Assembly: GCA_035513575.1 (NCBI GenBank)
Contig: DATKBW010000157.1
Location: forward strand, 48,214-112,213
Direction: 5' to 3'
Length of the DNA stretch: 64,000 nucleotides
Source of the DNA: JAHWKI01 sp035513575
Lineage (GTDB): Bacteria; Gemmatimonadota; Gemmatimonadetes; Longimicrobiales; RSA9
Shown here piece after piece: positions 49,692-59,132 of the stretch. The notes below the pieces were generated by a model that had not been told where the DNA came from, made no database searches, and saw only the letters and a program-made list of their open reading frames with translations. Made by a program: the position numbers and the translations under genes. Every line of letters begins with the position of its first letter. Within the stretch, counting starts at the first letter, position 1.

Positions 49692-50828
49692 ATGATCATC
49701 GGGGTTCCGAGGGAGATCAAGACGAACGAGAACCGGATCGCGCTGGTGCCTGCCGGGTCGGAGGCGCTGGTGCACGCCGGTCACACCGTCCTGGTGGAGC
49801 GGGGAGCCGGGCTCGGGGCCGGGTTCACGGACGACGCGTACGAGGCGACCGGCGCCACGCTGGTGGACGGGGCCGAGGAGGTGTGGGACCGGGCGGAGAT
49901 GATCCTGAAGGTGAAGGAGCCGATCGAGGAGGAGTGGCCGCGAATGCGCCGGGGCCAGGTGCTCTTCACCTACTTCCACTTCGCCGCATCGGAGCCGCTC
50001 ACCAGCGCGGTGATGGAGTCCGGGGCCGTGGCGATCGCGTACGAGACGGTGCAGCTGCCCAACGGCGAGCTGCCGCTGCTCACGCCCATGAGCGAGGTAG
50101 CCGGGCGAATGGCGGTGCAGGAAGGCGCCAAGTACCTGGAGAAGTACTACGGCGGCCGGGGCGTGCTGCTGGGCGGGGTGCCCGGCGTCGAGTCCGGGAC
50201 CGTGGTGATCCTCGGCGGCGGGATCGTCGGGACGAACGCGGCGAAGATGGCGGCCGGCCTGGGCGCGCAGGTCGTGCTGCTGGACATCTCGCTGAACCGG
50301 CTGCGCTACCTCTCGGACGTGATGCCGGCGAACGTGCTGCTGCTGTACTCGAACCGGCACAACATCCTGACCTGGGCGGAGCGGGCGGACCTCCTGATCG
50401 GCGCCGTGCTGCTTCCGGGCGCCCGGGCCCCGAAGCTGCTCCGGCGCGAGGACCTGCGCCGGATGAAGGACGGGTCGGTGATCGTGGATGTGGCGGTAGA
50501 CCAGGGTGGCTGCGTGGAGACGATCAAGCCGACGACGCACGAGGATCCCATCTACACGATCGACGGCGTGATCCATTACGGCGTCGCGAACATGCCGGGC
50601 GGCGTGGCGCGTACGTCCACGCTGGCGCTCACCAACGCCACGTTCCCGTATGCCCTGACGCTGGCGAACAAGGGGTGGGAGCGGGCGTGCCGGGAGGACC
50701 GTGCGCTGGCGCTGGGGGTCAACGTCGCGGATGGCCGGGTGACCTACCCGGGCGTGGCCGAGGCCTTCGACCTGGAGTGTACGCCGGTCGAGTCGGTCTT
50801 CGAGGCCGGGGCGGCGTCCGGCGCCTAG
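49692..50828 (+). CDS. ald: Alanine dehydrogenase
   Basis: The 378-residue enzyme has MIIGVPREIKTNENRIALVP at the N-terminus, the pyruvate-binding catalytic region (FTYFHFAASEPLT), the NAD-binding GGGIVGTNAAKMAAGLGA and VDVAVDQGGCVET. It reversibly converts L-alanine to pyruvate and ammonia. Ribosome binding site GAGGAGCGAAGG precedes the ATG. Confidence 0.97.
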   Translation: MIIGVPREIKTNENRIALVPAGSEALVHAGHTVLVERGAGLGAGFTDDAYEATGATLVDGAEEVWDRAEMILKVKEPIEEEWPRMRRGQVLFTYFHFAASEPLTSAVMESGAVAIAYETVQLPNGELPLLTPMSEVAGRMAVQEGAKYLEKYYGGRGVLLGGVPGVESGTVVILGGGIVGTNAAKMAAGLGAQVVLLDISLNRLRYLSDVMPANVLLLYSNRHNILTWAERADLLIGAVLLPGARAPKLLRREDLRRMKDGSVIVDVAVDQGGCVETIKPTTHEDPIYTIDGVIHYGVANMPGGVARTSTLALTNATFPYALTLANKGWERACREDRALALGVNVADGRVTYPGVAEAFDLECTPVESVFEAGAASGA

Positions 50829-50863
50829 CGGCCCGGTCGAGAAATGACCCGACGGCGACCATC

Positions 50864-51316
50864 GTGACGGCGGAGGCGCGGGTGCTCGTGCGCCGGCTGG
50901 AGAATTATCCGGCCGAGTGGGAACTCCCGACGTACGCGACGCCGGGCTCCGCGGCCCTGGACCTGCGCAACGCCGGCCCGGCGCTGACGCTGCCGCCCGG
51001 GGGGCGGGCGCTGGTGCCCACCGGTCTCGCCCTGGCGGTCCCTGAGGGGCTGGAGGCGCAGGTCCGGCCGCGCTCGGGGCTCGCCATCCGGCAGGGCATT
51101 GGCATGGTGAACGCCCCCGGGACGATCGACAGCGACTACCGGGGCGAGATCAGGGTTCCCCTGATCAACCACGACCCGGAGCCGCAGACGCTGGCGCACG
51201 GGGAGCGCGTGGCGCAGATGCTCCTGGCCCCCGTGGTTCGGATCCACTGGGAGCCGGTGGAGGCGCTGCCTGCAACGGAGCGGGGGAGCGGGGGGTTCGG
51301 GAGCACGGGGCGCTGA
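50864..51316 (+). CDS. dut: Deoxyuridine 5'-triphosphate nucleotidohydrolase
   Basis: The 150-residue trimeric dUTPase has all five motifs: ATPGSAALDL (1), RPRSGLAIRQG (2), NAPGTIDSDYRGEI (3), HGERVAQMLL (4) and RGSGGFGSTGR (5). It removes dUTP to keep uracil out of DNA. GTG 50864 is the first usable start; a slightly later start is also possible. Confidence 0.95.
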   Translation: MTAEARVLVRRLENYPAEWELPTYATPGSAALDLRNAGPALTLPPGGRALVPTGLALAVPEGLEAQVRPRSGLAIRQGIGMVNAPGTIDSDYRGEIRVPLINHDPEPQTLAHGERVAQMLLAPVVRIHWEPVEALPATERGSGGFGSTGR

Positions 51317-51330
51317 CGGTGAAAACTCGC

Positions 51331-51359
51331 TTGCCCATGCACTTAGCGGCCCCTACTTT
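51331..51359 (+). promoter_or_regulatory. Predicted promoter for the mreBCD operon
   Basis: TTGCCC (51331-51336), a 17-bp spacer and TACTTT (51354-51359). The leader to the mreB start is about 110 bases, the longest in the window. Confidence 0.5.
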
Positions 51360-51475
51360 GCGCACGCCCGCCCCGGCTTTCTCCCGGGGCGCATTCATAG
51401 GAACTTTCAGGACCGGCCACGCGCCGGTGGGGAGACGATCCACTGCCTAGCTGGCTTCAGTCCGGGCTGCTCCCG

Positions 51476-52474
51476 GTGAACGACATCGCGGTCGATCTCG
51501 GCACGGCGAACACGCTGGTGTACGTGAAGGGCGAGGGGATCGTCCTCAACGAGCCGTCGGTGGTCGCGGTGGAGCGAGGCTCGCAGAGGATCAAGGGGAT
51601 CGGCCTCGAAGCGAAGCGGATGCTCGGGCGCACGCCCGAGGGGATCGTGGCGGTGCGACCCCTGAAGGATGGCGTGATCGCGGACGTGGACATCACGGAG
51701 ATCATGCTGCGGCATTTCCTGCGTCAGGTGACGTCGAAGCGGATCTTCCGCATCAAGCCTCGCGTGGTGGTCGGCGTCCCGTCCGGGATCACCGAGCTGG
51801 AGCGGCGAGCCGTGCGCTCGAGCGCCGCCGCGGCCGGTGCCAAGGAGGTCTACATGGTCGCCGAGCCCATGGCGGCGGCGATCGGCGTCGGCCTCCCGGT
51901 GGACACGCCGACCGGCAACATGGTGATCGACATCGGCGGCGGTACCACGGAAATTGCGGTGATCGCGTTGAACGGGATCGTGAGCGACACCTCGATCCGG
52001 GTGGGTGGGGACGAGATCGACAGCGCCATCGTGACGTTCCTGCGCAAGAACTACAACCTGCTGATCGGCGAGCCCACAGCGGAGGCGATCAAGATCCAGA
52101 TCGGCTCGGCGTTCACGAGCGGCGAGGAACGGGAGATGGAAGTGAAGGGGCGCGATCTGGTGAGCGGGATCCCGAAGACGGTCCGGGTGCACTCGCAGGA
52201 GATCAGGGAGTGTATCCAGGAGCCGGTCCAGCAGATCGTGGACGCGGTGCGCCGGGCGCTGGAGATCACGCCACCGGAGCTGGCCTCGGACATCGTGGAC
52301 CGGGGTATCGTGATGACGGGGGGTGGCTCGCTCATCCGGGGGCTGGACCAGCTGCTGGCCCACGAGACCAACCTGCCGATCCACGTGGACGAGGAGCCAC
52401 TCACGTGCGTGGTGCGGGGCGCGGGACGGATCCTGGACGACCTGCCGCGCTACCGGAGCGTCCTGTCCACGTGA
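51476..52474 (+). CDS. mreB: Rod shape-determining protein MreB
   Basis: The 332-residue actin homologue has phosphate-1 NDIAVDLGTANTLVYVKG, phosphate-2 IDIGGGTTEIAVIA and the adenosine motif (MTGGGSLIRGLDQLL). It forms membrane-bound filaments that guide cell-wall synthesis. The frame is open upstream with PSWLQSGLLP before GTG 51476, and CTG 51443 would add 11 residues; I list the GTG. Confidence 0.96.
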   Translation: MNDIAVDLGTANTLVYVKGEGIVLNEPSVVAVERGSQRIKGIGLEAKRMLGRTPEGIVAVRPLKDGVIADVDITEIMLRHFLRQVTSKRIFRIKPRVVVGVPSGITELERRAVRSSAAAAGAKEVYMVAEPMAAAIGVGLPVDTPTGNMVIDIGGGTTEIAVIALNGIVSDTSIRVGGDEIDSAIVTFLRKNYNLLIGEPTAEAIKIQIGSAFTSGEEREMEVKGRDLVSGIPKTVRVHSQEIRECIQEPVQQIVDAVRRALEITPPELASDIVDRGIVMTGGGSLIRGLDQLLAHETNLPIHVDEEPLTCVVRGAGRILDDLPRYRSVLST

Positions 52475-52491
52475 CGCACGGCTGAGGCAGG

Positions 52492-53364
52492 GTGGTCGAA
52501 TACTTCGAAGGTCCACGCCGGGGGCGCTGGCGCAAAGTGGGGGCGGCGATCGCGGTCCTCGTGGTCGCGCTCTTCCTGTTCTTCCTCCCGCCGGAGTACC
52601 AGACGCCGATCCGCTCGGCCGTGCGCGGGACCGTGCTGCGGCCGTTCCTGGTCGTCCAGTCCGAGCTGGTGACCCGGGGCGCGCAGGTGGATGTGACGTC
52701 CCTGCGCGCCGAGCGGGACTCGCTGGCCGCGGTGGTCGCGGCGCAGGCGAGCCTGGCGGAGGAGAACCGCCGGCTGCGCCAGCTGATGGGGCTGCGCAAC
52801 CGCGCGCCCCGGAACTTCGTGCCGGCCGAGCTGGTGCGCATCGGGACCGCGGGGGGCGAGAGCACTTTTCTCCTGAACGTCGGGACCGAGGAGGGGGTGC
52901 GGGTGGGGAGCCCCGTGATCGCGTCGGGGGGGATGCTCGGCGTCGTGTGGGAGATCGGTCGCTCGTCCGCGCACGCCATCGACTGGACCCACGCCGACTT
53001 CCGCGCGAGCGCCATGACGGCGGACGGCACCGCGTACGGCATCGTGGAGTCCCGTCGGGGCCGGTATCGTGAGGAGGATCAGCTCGCGCTGGTGGGCGCG
53101 CCGTTCCACGTGGACGTGGCACCGGGCACGCGGGTGGTGACCTCCGGCCGGGGCGGGGTGCATCCGCGCGGGATCCTGCTGGGTACCGTCCTGGGAATCG
53201 AGGAAGCGGACACGGGGTGGCGGAAGAGCTACCTGCTCCGGCCGGCGGTGCGGCCGGAGTCCGTGACGCACGTGCTGGTGGGGGTTCCCAACGAGCGAGG
53301 GTACGAGGACCTCTCGCCGCTCTGGAGCGGCACCGCGCCCGTGGACACGGCGAGGGCGCCATGA
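52492..53364 (+). CDS. mreC: Rod shape-determining protein MreC
   Basis: The 290-residue protein has one membrane helix (about residues 16-34), a periplasmic coiled coil (SLRAERDSLAAVVAAQASLAEENRRLRQLMGL, about residues 70-100), then the double beta-barrel MreC core (VGTEEGVRVGSPVIA, VVTSGRGGVHPRGILLGTV). It activates PBP2-RodA. ATGA overlap with mreD. Confidence 0.94.
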   Translation: MVEYFEGPRRGRWRKVGAAIAVLVVALFLFFLPPEYQTPIRSAVRGTVLRPFLVVQSELVTRGAQVDVTSLRAERDSLAAVVAAQASLAEENRRLRQLMGLRNRAPRNFVPAELVRIGTAGGESTFLLNVGTEEGVRVGSPVIASGGMLGVVWEIGRSSAHAIDWTHADFRASAMTADGTAYGIVESRRGRYREEDQLALVGAPFHVDVAPGTRVVTSGRGGVHPRGILLGTVLGIEEADTGWRKSYLLRPAVRPESVTHVLVGVPNERGYEDLSPLWSGTAPVDTARAP

Positions 53365-53840
53365 GGACGGGGTGGTCGTTCTGGCTGCTCATGGCGGTCC
53401 TGGTGGTGCTGCATTTCGCGCTGCACCTCAGCTTCGGCCTGGGCGCGTCGGCGCCGGACCTGCTCACGGTGGCGGTGCTCCTCGCGGCGCGTCAGCTCCA
53501 CGGCGGGCGTGCAGCGGCGTTCGGCTTCGCCCTCGGCCTGCTCGAGGACGCCGTGTCCCTCAGCGCGTTCGGCGCCGCCGCGGTGGTGCAGACCGTGATC
53601 GGATACCTGGGAGCGCGCAGCCGCGACTTCTTCGTGGGGGACAGCCTGCTGTTCCTGGCCGCCTACCTTTTCCTCGGTAAATGGGCCCGGGATGCGCTAT
53701 ACTACGGGGTGGCGGAGGTCGTACGGCGCGGAGACGCCGTCGGGGCGCTGCTGTTGCGCGCGCCGGTGGCGGGGCTCTACGCTGCGGCCGCCGGTGTCGT
53801 GGCGATCATCGCCTACCGCTCCCTGACCCGCTTGCGCTGA
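53361..53840 (+). CDS. mreD: Rod shape-determining protein MreD
   Basis: The 159-residue protein is almost wholly hydrophobic with about five membrane helices. It has the MreD-like APDLLTVAVLLAARQ and FALGLLEDAVSLSAFG segments. Identification rests on this pattern plus its place between mreC and mrdA. Confidence 0.88.
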   Translation: MRTGWSFWLLMAVLVVLHFALHLSFGLGASAPDLLTVAVLLAARQLHGGRAAAFGFALGLLEDAVSLSAFGAAAVVQTVIGYLGARSRDFFVGDSLLFLAAYLFLGKWARDALYYGVAEVVRRGDAVGALLLRAPVAGLYAAAAGVVAIIAYRSLTRLR

Positions 53841-53870
53841 GACCGGGTCGCACTCCCTTCCAGGCACGGC

Positions 53871-55703
53871 ATGGACATCTTCCACCTGCACGCAAGGCAG
53901 CGGCGGGCGCATGGCGCCCTGGGGGCCGTGTGGGTGCTCCTCGGCTGCCTGTCGCTCGCCTTCTTCCAGACGCAGGTCCTGCGCAATCCGGCATACGCGA
54001 TGCAGTCGGACCGGAACCGGCTGCGTCCGCTGACCGTTCCCGCGCCGCGGGGAACCATCGTGGACCGGGCGGGGCGGATCGTGGCCGACAACGTCCCCGG
54101 CTACGCGCTCTCGCTGCTCCCCGCTCCGGGGGACTCGGTGCGGAGGACGCTGGTGCGGCTCGCGCCGTATCTGGGCCTGACGGAGGGAGGGATCGCGGCC
54201 CTGATGGCGCGGCGGCAGCGGCACCCCGAGCAGCCGCTGGTGGTGTCGACGGACCTCCCGTTCGACCAGATCGCGGCGATCGAGGAACGCCGGCCGCTGT
54301 TCACGCAGGTGCTCATCGAGATGCAGCCGAAGCGGAACTACCCGGCGGGCGTGGCCGCGGCCCATCTGGTCGGCTACGTCGGGGAGATCAGCGAAGAGGA
54401 GCTGGAGGCGGACGCCTTCGAGGGATACCGCGCGGGGACGCTGGTGGGGAAGGCGGGTGTGGAGCGGCAGTACGAGCGGGTGCTGGCGGGGCGCGCGGGC
54501 GTGCGCTACGTGGAGGTGGACGCCCTGGGCCGGATCGTCGGTGTGCACCGGCAGGCGCGGCTACACCCGGCCACGCCGGGGGCTCCGATGCGCCTCAACA
54601 TCGACGTGGAGCTGCAGGAATGGATCGCGCGGGTGGTTCCCGGGGAGCGGCGGGGCGCGGTGGTGGTGCTGCAACCGCAGACCGCGGCCGTGCTCGCGCT
54701 GTATTCTTCGCCACCGTTCGATCCGAACGAGTTCGTGGGGAACGTCTCCCACACGCGGTGGCGGGAGCTGCGTGAGGATAGCGCGCGGCGGCTGCTGAAC
54801 CGGAGCATCGCGGGGATCTATCCGCCGGCGTCGACGTGGAAGCTGGCGACCGCGGCGATCGCGCTCGAGCTGGGCATCGTCGACCCGACGGCGACGCTGC
54901 CGATGGCATGCCGCGGAGGGATGCAGTACGGGAACCGCTACTTCCGGTGCTGGGAGTCGAAGGGTCACGGCTACCTGAAGCTCGCGGAAGCGGTCGCGCA
55001 GTCGTGCGATGTCTACTTCTATCAGGTCGGGCTGCAGATCGGCCTGGAGCGGCTCGCCGCGGAAGGGACCCGGCTGGGGTTCGGCCGTGCCACGGGCGTG
55101 GACCTTCCCGGCGAGCGAGCCGGCCATTTCCCGCCGGACCCGGCGTGGTTCCGGCGCCGCTTCGGCCGGGCGCCGACCGAAGCGGAAGTGCTGAGCCTCG
55201 CCATCGGGCAGGGGCCGAACGACCAGACGGCGCTGAAGATGGCGCAGTTCTACGCGGCGCTGGCGACGGACGGGCGGGCGCCGGCGCCCCGGGTCGCGGC
55301 GGAGGGGGCAACGGCGGGAGAGCCGCTGGACCTGCGGGTCTCGGCGGCGAGCCTCGAGTGGCTGCGGGAGGGGCTGCGGCAGGTGACCGCACCGGGGGGG
55401 ACGGCGCACGGGTCGTCGCTGGAACACTGGAGCTGGATGGGGAAGACCGGAACGGCGGAGAACCCTCACGGTCCGGACCACGGCTGGTTCGTGGGCATAG
55501 CGGGTCCGCCGGATGGCGCGCCGGAGGTGGTGGTCTCGGCCATCATCGAGGCGGGCGAGCACGGCTCGGATGTGGCGCAGGTGGCTGCGAAAGTCGCGGA
55601 CTACTACTTGCGAAGGGCGCACGGGATGCCGATCGACACGATACAGACGTTGCGGGAGCACTGGCTCGCGGGCCGTCCGGCGAGGTGGGCGCAATGGCGC
55701 TGA
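53871..55703 (+). CDS. mrdA: Penicillin-binding protein 2 (peptidoglycan transpeptidase)
   Basis: The 610-residue protein has one N-terminal membrane helix, the PBP dimerisation domain (PAPRGTIVDRAGRIVADN, YVGEISEEEL) and the transpeptidase domain with STWK (active Ser321), SCD in the VAQSCDVYFYQVG segment, and KTGTAE. With RodA it builds the side wall during elongation. It overlaps rodA by 10 bases. Confidence 0.96.
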   Translation: MDIFHLHARQRRAHGALGAVWVLLGCLSLAFFQTQVLRNPAYAMQSDRNRLRPLTVPAPRGTIVDRAGRIVADNVPGYALSLLPAPGDSVRRTLVRLAPYLGLTEGGIAALMARRQRHPEQPLVVSTDLPFDQIAAIEERRPLFTQVLIEMQPKRNYPAGVAAAHLVGYVGEISEEELEADAFEGYRAGTLVGKAGVERQYERVLAGRAGVRYVEVDALGRIVGVHRQARLHPATPGAPMRLNIDVELQEWIARVVPGERRGAVVVLQPQTAAVLALYSSPPFDPNEFVGNVSHTRWRELREDSARRLLNRSIAGIYPPASTWKLATAAIALELGIVDPTATLPMACRGGMQYGNRYFRCWESKGHGYLKLAEAVAQSCDVYFYQVGLQIGLERLAAEGTRLGFGRATGVDLPGERAGHFPPDPAWFRRRFGRAPTEAEVLSLAIGQGPNDQTALKMAQFYAALATDGRAPAPRVAAEGATAGEPLDLRVSAASLEWLREGLRQVTAPGGTAHGSSLEHWSWMGKTGTAENPHGPDHGWFVGIAGPPDGAPEVVVSAIIEAGEHGSDVAQVAAKVADYYLRRAHGMPIDTIQTLREHWLAGRPARWAQWR

Positions 55704-56941
55704 CGGATCGGATCCGGGTGGTCTTCGGCGACCCGCTGCTCTTCCTCCTGGTGCTGGGCCTGTCCGCCTTCGGTGTGGCGATGGTCTACTCGGCCGGGCA
55801 GCTGGATGTCCCGGACCCGGTGGTCCTCGGCGCCTGGCGCCGGCAGCTCACGTGGCTCGGGATCTCCGTCGTCGCCCTCGCGCTGGTCATGCGGGTCGAG
55901 GTGAAGTGGTTCGAGTGGGCCGCGGCGCCGCTCTACTTCATCGCCCTCGCCACGCTGGTCCTGACGCTCTTCATCGGCACCGGCGCGGGGACGGCGCAGG
56001 GCGTGAAGAGCTGGCTCCGGTTCGGGGCGTTCAGCGTGCAGCCGTCGCAGTTCGCGAACCTGGCCACCATCCTCATGCTCGGCCGCCTCATGGGCGCGTG
56101 GCGGGAGACGCCGCAGTCGCTGTCGGCGCTCTGGAAGCCGATCGCCGTCGTCGTCGTTCCGCTGCTGCTCGTGCTCGCGCAGCCGGACCTCGGGACCGCG
56201 ATGGTCTTCGGGGCCGTGCTCCTGGCTACGCTCTACTGGGCCGGCACCCCGGCGGGGGTCCTGTTCATGCTGCTGAGTCCGATCCTGGCGCTGTTCCTGG
56301 CCATCCAGTCGTGGATGTTCAGCGCCTACATGATCGGCCTGATCGTGTTCCTGTACTTCTACCGCGTGTACCTGTGGGAGGGCACGCTGGTGGTGGCGGC
56401 GAACCTGGCCGCGGGAACGATCGCCCTGCCGCTCTGGAACTCCCTCGAGCCCTACCAGAAGGCGCGGCTGCAGGTGTTCCTGGACCCGATGGTGGACCCG
56501 CGCGGAGCGGGGTGGAACGTGATCCAGTCCCGGGTGGCCATCGGCAGCGGCGGCCTGTTCGGGAAGGGCTATACGCAGGGGACGCAGAAGCGGCTCGCGT
56601 TCCTGCCGGAGCAGCACACGGACTTCATCTTCAGCGTGATCGGGGAGGAGTGGGGGTTCGTCGGGACCACGCTCGTCCTCGTGGCGTTCGGCCTGATCCT
56701 GTGGCGACTGGTGCGGATCGCGGAGCGGGTGGCCGATCCCTTTGCCGGTATCGTGGTGTTCGGTGTCTTCGGGGCCTGGTTCGCCCACATCGTCGTGAAT
56801 ATCGGGATGACCGTCGGCGTGATGCCCGTGACGGGGATCCCGCTGCCATTCCTGAGTTACGGCGGATCGTTCCTGCTGGCCAGCTTCCTGGCCCTTGGCA
56901 TGGCGCAGCGGATCGCGGCCGAGCAGGCGAGGATGCTCTGA
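55694..56941 (+). CDS. rodA: Rod shape-determining SEDS glycosyltransferase RodA
   Basis: The 415-residue SEDS protein has about ten membrane helices with the hallmarks FSVQPSQFANLATILML, AQPDLGTAMVF, RVAIGSGGLFGKGYTQGTQ and GIPLPFLSYGGSFLL. It polymerises lipid II together with PBP2. The stop and the accD ATG share one base. Confidence 0.96.
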   Translation: MALTDRIRVVFGDPLLFLLVLGLSAFGVAMVYSAGQLDVPDPVVLGAWRRQLTWLGISVVALALVMRVEVKWFEWAAAPLYFIALATLVLTLFIGTGAGTAQGVKSWLRFGAFSVQPSQFANLATILMLGRLMGAWRETPQSLSALWKPIAVVVVPLLLVLAQPDLGTAMVFGAVLLATLYWAGTPAGVLFMLLSPILALFLAIQSWMFSAYMIGLIVFLYFYRVYLWEGTLVVAANLAAGTIALPLWNSLEPYQKARLQVFLDPMVDPRGAGWNVIQSRVAIGSGGLFGKGYTQGTQKRLAFLPEQHTDFIFSVIGEEWGFVGTTLVLVAFGLILWRLVRIAERVADPFAGIVVFGVFGAWFAHIVVNIGMTVGVMPVTGIPLPFLSYGGSFLLASFLALGMAQRIAAEQARML

Positions 56942-57810
56942 TGGCCTGGTTCCGCAAGGAAAAGCAGAAGCTGACGGCGGCGGACAAGCGAGAGCTGCCG
57001 AGCGACGTCTTCGAGAAGTGTCCGGAGTGCGGCGAGATCCTCTACCGGAACCGGCTGGAGCAGAACCTGTGGGTCTGTCCGGCGTGCGGGCACCACCACC
57101 GGATCGAGGCGGAGGCGTACGTCAGCCTGCTGATGGACGCCGATGAATTCACGGAGACGGACGCGGAGATGCGGAGCGGTGACCCGCTGAAGTTCCGCGA
57201 TCTGAAGCCGTACCCGGAGCGTCTGAAGGCGGCGGAGCGGAAGGCCGGTCGGGGCGACGCGGTGATCACCGGGTACGGCCCCCTGGACGGCCTCGCCGTG
57301 AACCTTGCGGTCATGGACTTTGCCTTCATCGGTGGGAGCATGGGGTCGGTGGTGGGCGAGAAGATCGCCCGCGCGGCCCGGCGGGCGCTGGTGGAGGAGG
57401 AGGCGCTGATCGTGGTGAGCGCGTCGGGCGGGGCCCGCATGATGGAGGGGATCCTGTCGCTCATGCAGATGGCGAAGACCTCGGTCGCGCTGGCGCAGCT
57501 CCATGAGGCGGCGCTGCCGTACATCTCGATCCTGACCAACCCGACGACCGGGGGCGTGACCGCCTCCTACGCGATGCTCGGGGACGTGAACCTGGCGGAG
57601 CCGGGCGCGCTGATCGGGTTCGCCGGTCCGCGGGTGATCGAGCAGACGATCAAGCAGGAGCTGCCCGACGGGTTCCAGCGCTCGGAGTTCCTCCTGGAGC
57701 ACGGCATGGTGGACGCGATCGTCGACCGGCGTGCGATGAAGACCCGTGTGGCCGGATACATTCGGCACATGATGGGGCTCCCGCGCTCGGAGGCCGCGGA
57801 CACGGCTTGA
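56941..57810 (+). CDS. accD: Acetyl-CoA carboxylase carboxyltransferase beta subunit
   Basis: The 289-residue subunit has the N-terminal four-Cys zinc ribbon (Cys27, Cys30, Cys46, Cys49) and the crotonase-fold core (VVSASGGARMMEGILSLMQMAKT in two parts SASGGARM and MQMAKTS; NPTTGGVTASYAMLGD). It makes malonyl-CoA with AccA. accA is not in the window. TTGA overlap with folC. Confidence 0.96.
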   Translation: MAWFRKEKQKLTAADKRELPSDVFEKCPECGEILYRNRLEQNLWVCPACGHHHRIEAEAYVSLLMDADEFTETDAEMRSGDPLKFRDLKPYPERLKAAERKAGRGDAVITGYGPLDGLAVNLAVMDFAFIGGSMGSVVGEKIARAARRALVEEEALIVVSASGGARMMEGILSLMQMAKTSVALAQLHEAALPYISILTNPTTGGVTASYAMLGDVNLAEPGALIGFAGPRVIEQTIKQELPDGFQRSEFLLEHGMVDAIVDRRAMKTRVAGYIRHMMGLPRSEAADTA

Positions 57811-59123
57811 CCGAGCTCTCCTACGACGCGCTGGTGGACCGGCTCTTCCCCCGGCTGACCGGCGGGATCCGCTGGGGGTTGGAGCGGACGCGTCGCCTTC
57901 TCGCCATTGCCGGCGACCCCCACCTGCAGTACCCCACGATCCACATCGGCGGCACCAACGGGAAGGGCTCGGTGGCGGCCATGACGGAGGCCGCCCTGCG
58001 GCGCGCCGGTGCGCGGACCGGGCTGTATACTTCGCCACACCTGGTGGATTTCCGCGAGCGGATCCAGATCGGCGGCCGTCCCATCGCGGAAGCGGCGCTG
58101 CTCGATGCCGCCCGCCTGCTCTGGCCGGCGATCGAGGAGGAGGCGCCATCGTTCTTCGAGGCCACCACCGTCATCGCGTTCCTGGCCCTCGCGCGGGCGG
58201 GGGCGGACATCGTGGTCACGGAAGTCGGGATGGGCGGCCGGCTGGACGCGACGAACGTCGTGGCGCCGGTGGTGACGGCGATCACGAACGTGGCATGGGA
58301 CCACGCCCAGTACCTGGGCGGCGACCTGGCGACGATCGCCGGGGAGAAGGCGGGGATCGCGAAGCCGGGCGTGCCGCTGGTCACGGCGGAGACGGATCCC
58401 GGGGTGCTCGGGGTGTTGCGGGCGCGCTGCTCCGCCGCGGGCGCGCCCCTCCACGTGGTTGCCCCGCCGGCCGCGCGCGTGGACCGGCGCGGGACCGGGG
58501 TGGACCTGGACACCGCATGGGGCCCGCTGGCGCTGCGCGTGCCGCTGGCCGGCCGGCACCAGGCGGCCAACCTCGCGCTGGCCGTTCGGGTCCTGGAGCT
58601 GCTCCCGGCGGGGCTCCGGCCGGACAGGGCCAGCGTGGAGGAGGGGCTCGCAACGACGAGGTGGCCGGGTCGCCTGCAGGTGGCACGGGTCGGCGACGCG
58701 GACTGGGTGCTGGACGTGGCGCACAACGCGGCGGGTGTGGAATCGCTCGTGGCGGCGCTTCCGGACCTGCGCCTGGCCCGTCCCCTGGTCGCACTGGTGG
58801 GTGTGCTCGGCGACAAGGACTGGGGCCGGATGCTCCCTCCCCTGTTCGCGCTGGCCGACGAGGTCATTCTCGCGGAGCCGCCCTCGGCGCCGGCGGAGCG
58901 GCGGTGGAAGCCCGAGGCGGTGCTGGACGCCCTGGGCGCGGGGGAACGCGGGCGGGTGGTCCGGCCGTTCCCGGCCGCCGTGAGGGAAGCGGCGACCGCG
59001 GGCGCCAGGGGGACCGTCCTGTGCACGGGCTCCGTGCACACCGTGGGCGATGCGCTGCTGGAGCTGGGGATCGCGCCGTTCCCGGACGAACCGGGGTTGC
59101 AGCCCCAGGAAGGACCCCCGTAG
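57807..59123 (+). CDS. folC: Dihydrofolate synthase / folylpolyglutamate synthase
   Basis: The 438-residue Mur-ligase-type enzyme has the P-loop GGTNGKGSVAAM, YTSPHLVDFRERI, EVGMGGRLDATN and NVAWDHAQYLG. It adds glutamate to folates. The accD-folC pairing is conserved in many bacteria. It starts with TTG. Confidence 0.95.
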   Translation: MTELSYDALVDRLFPRLTGGIRWGLERTRRLLAIAGDPHLQYPTIHIGGTNGKGSVAAMTEAALRRAGARTGLYTSPHLVDFRERIQIGGRPIAEAALLDAARLLWPAIEEEAPSFFEATTVIAFLALARAGADIVVTEVGMGGRLDATNVVAPVVTAITNVAWDHAQYLGGDLATIAGEKAGIAKPGVPLVTAETDPGVLGVLRARCSAAGAPLHVVAPPAARVDRRGTGVDLDTAWGPLALRVPLAGRHQAANLALAVRVLELLPAGLRPDRASVEEGLATTRWPGRLQVARVGDADWVLDVAHNAAGVESLVAALPDLRLARPLVALVGVLGDKDWGRMLPPLFALADEVILAEPPSAPAERRWKPEAVLDALGAGERGRVVRPFPAAVREAATAGARGTVLCTGSVHTVGDALLELGIAPFPDEPGLQPQEGPP

Positions 59124-59132
59124 AATCGGTCG

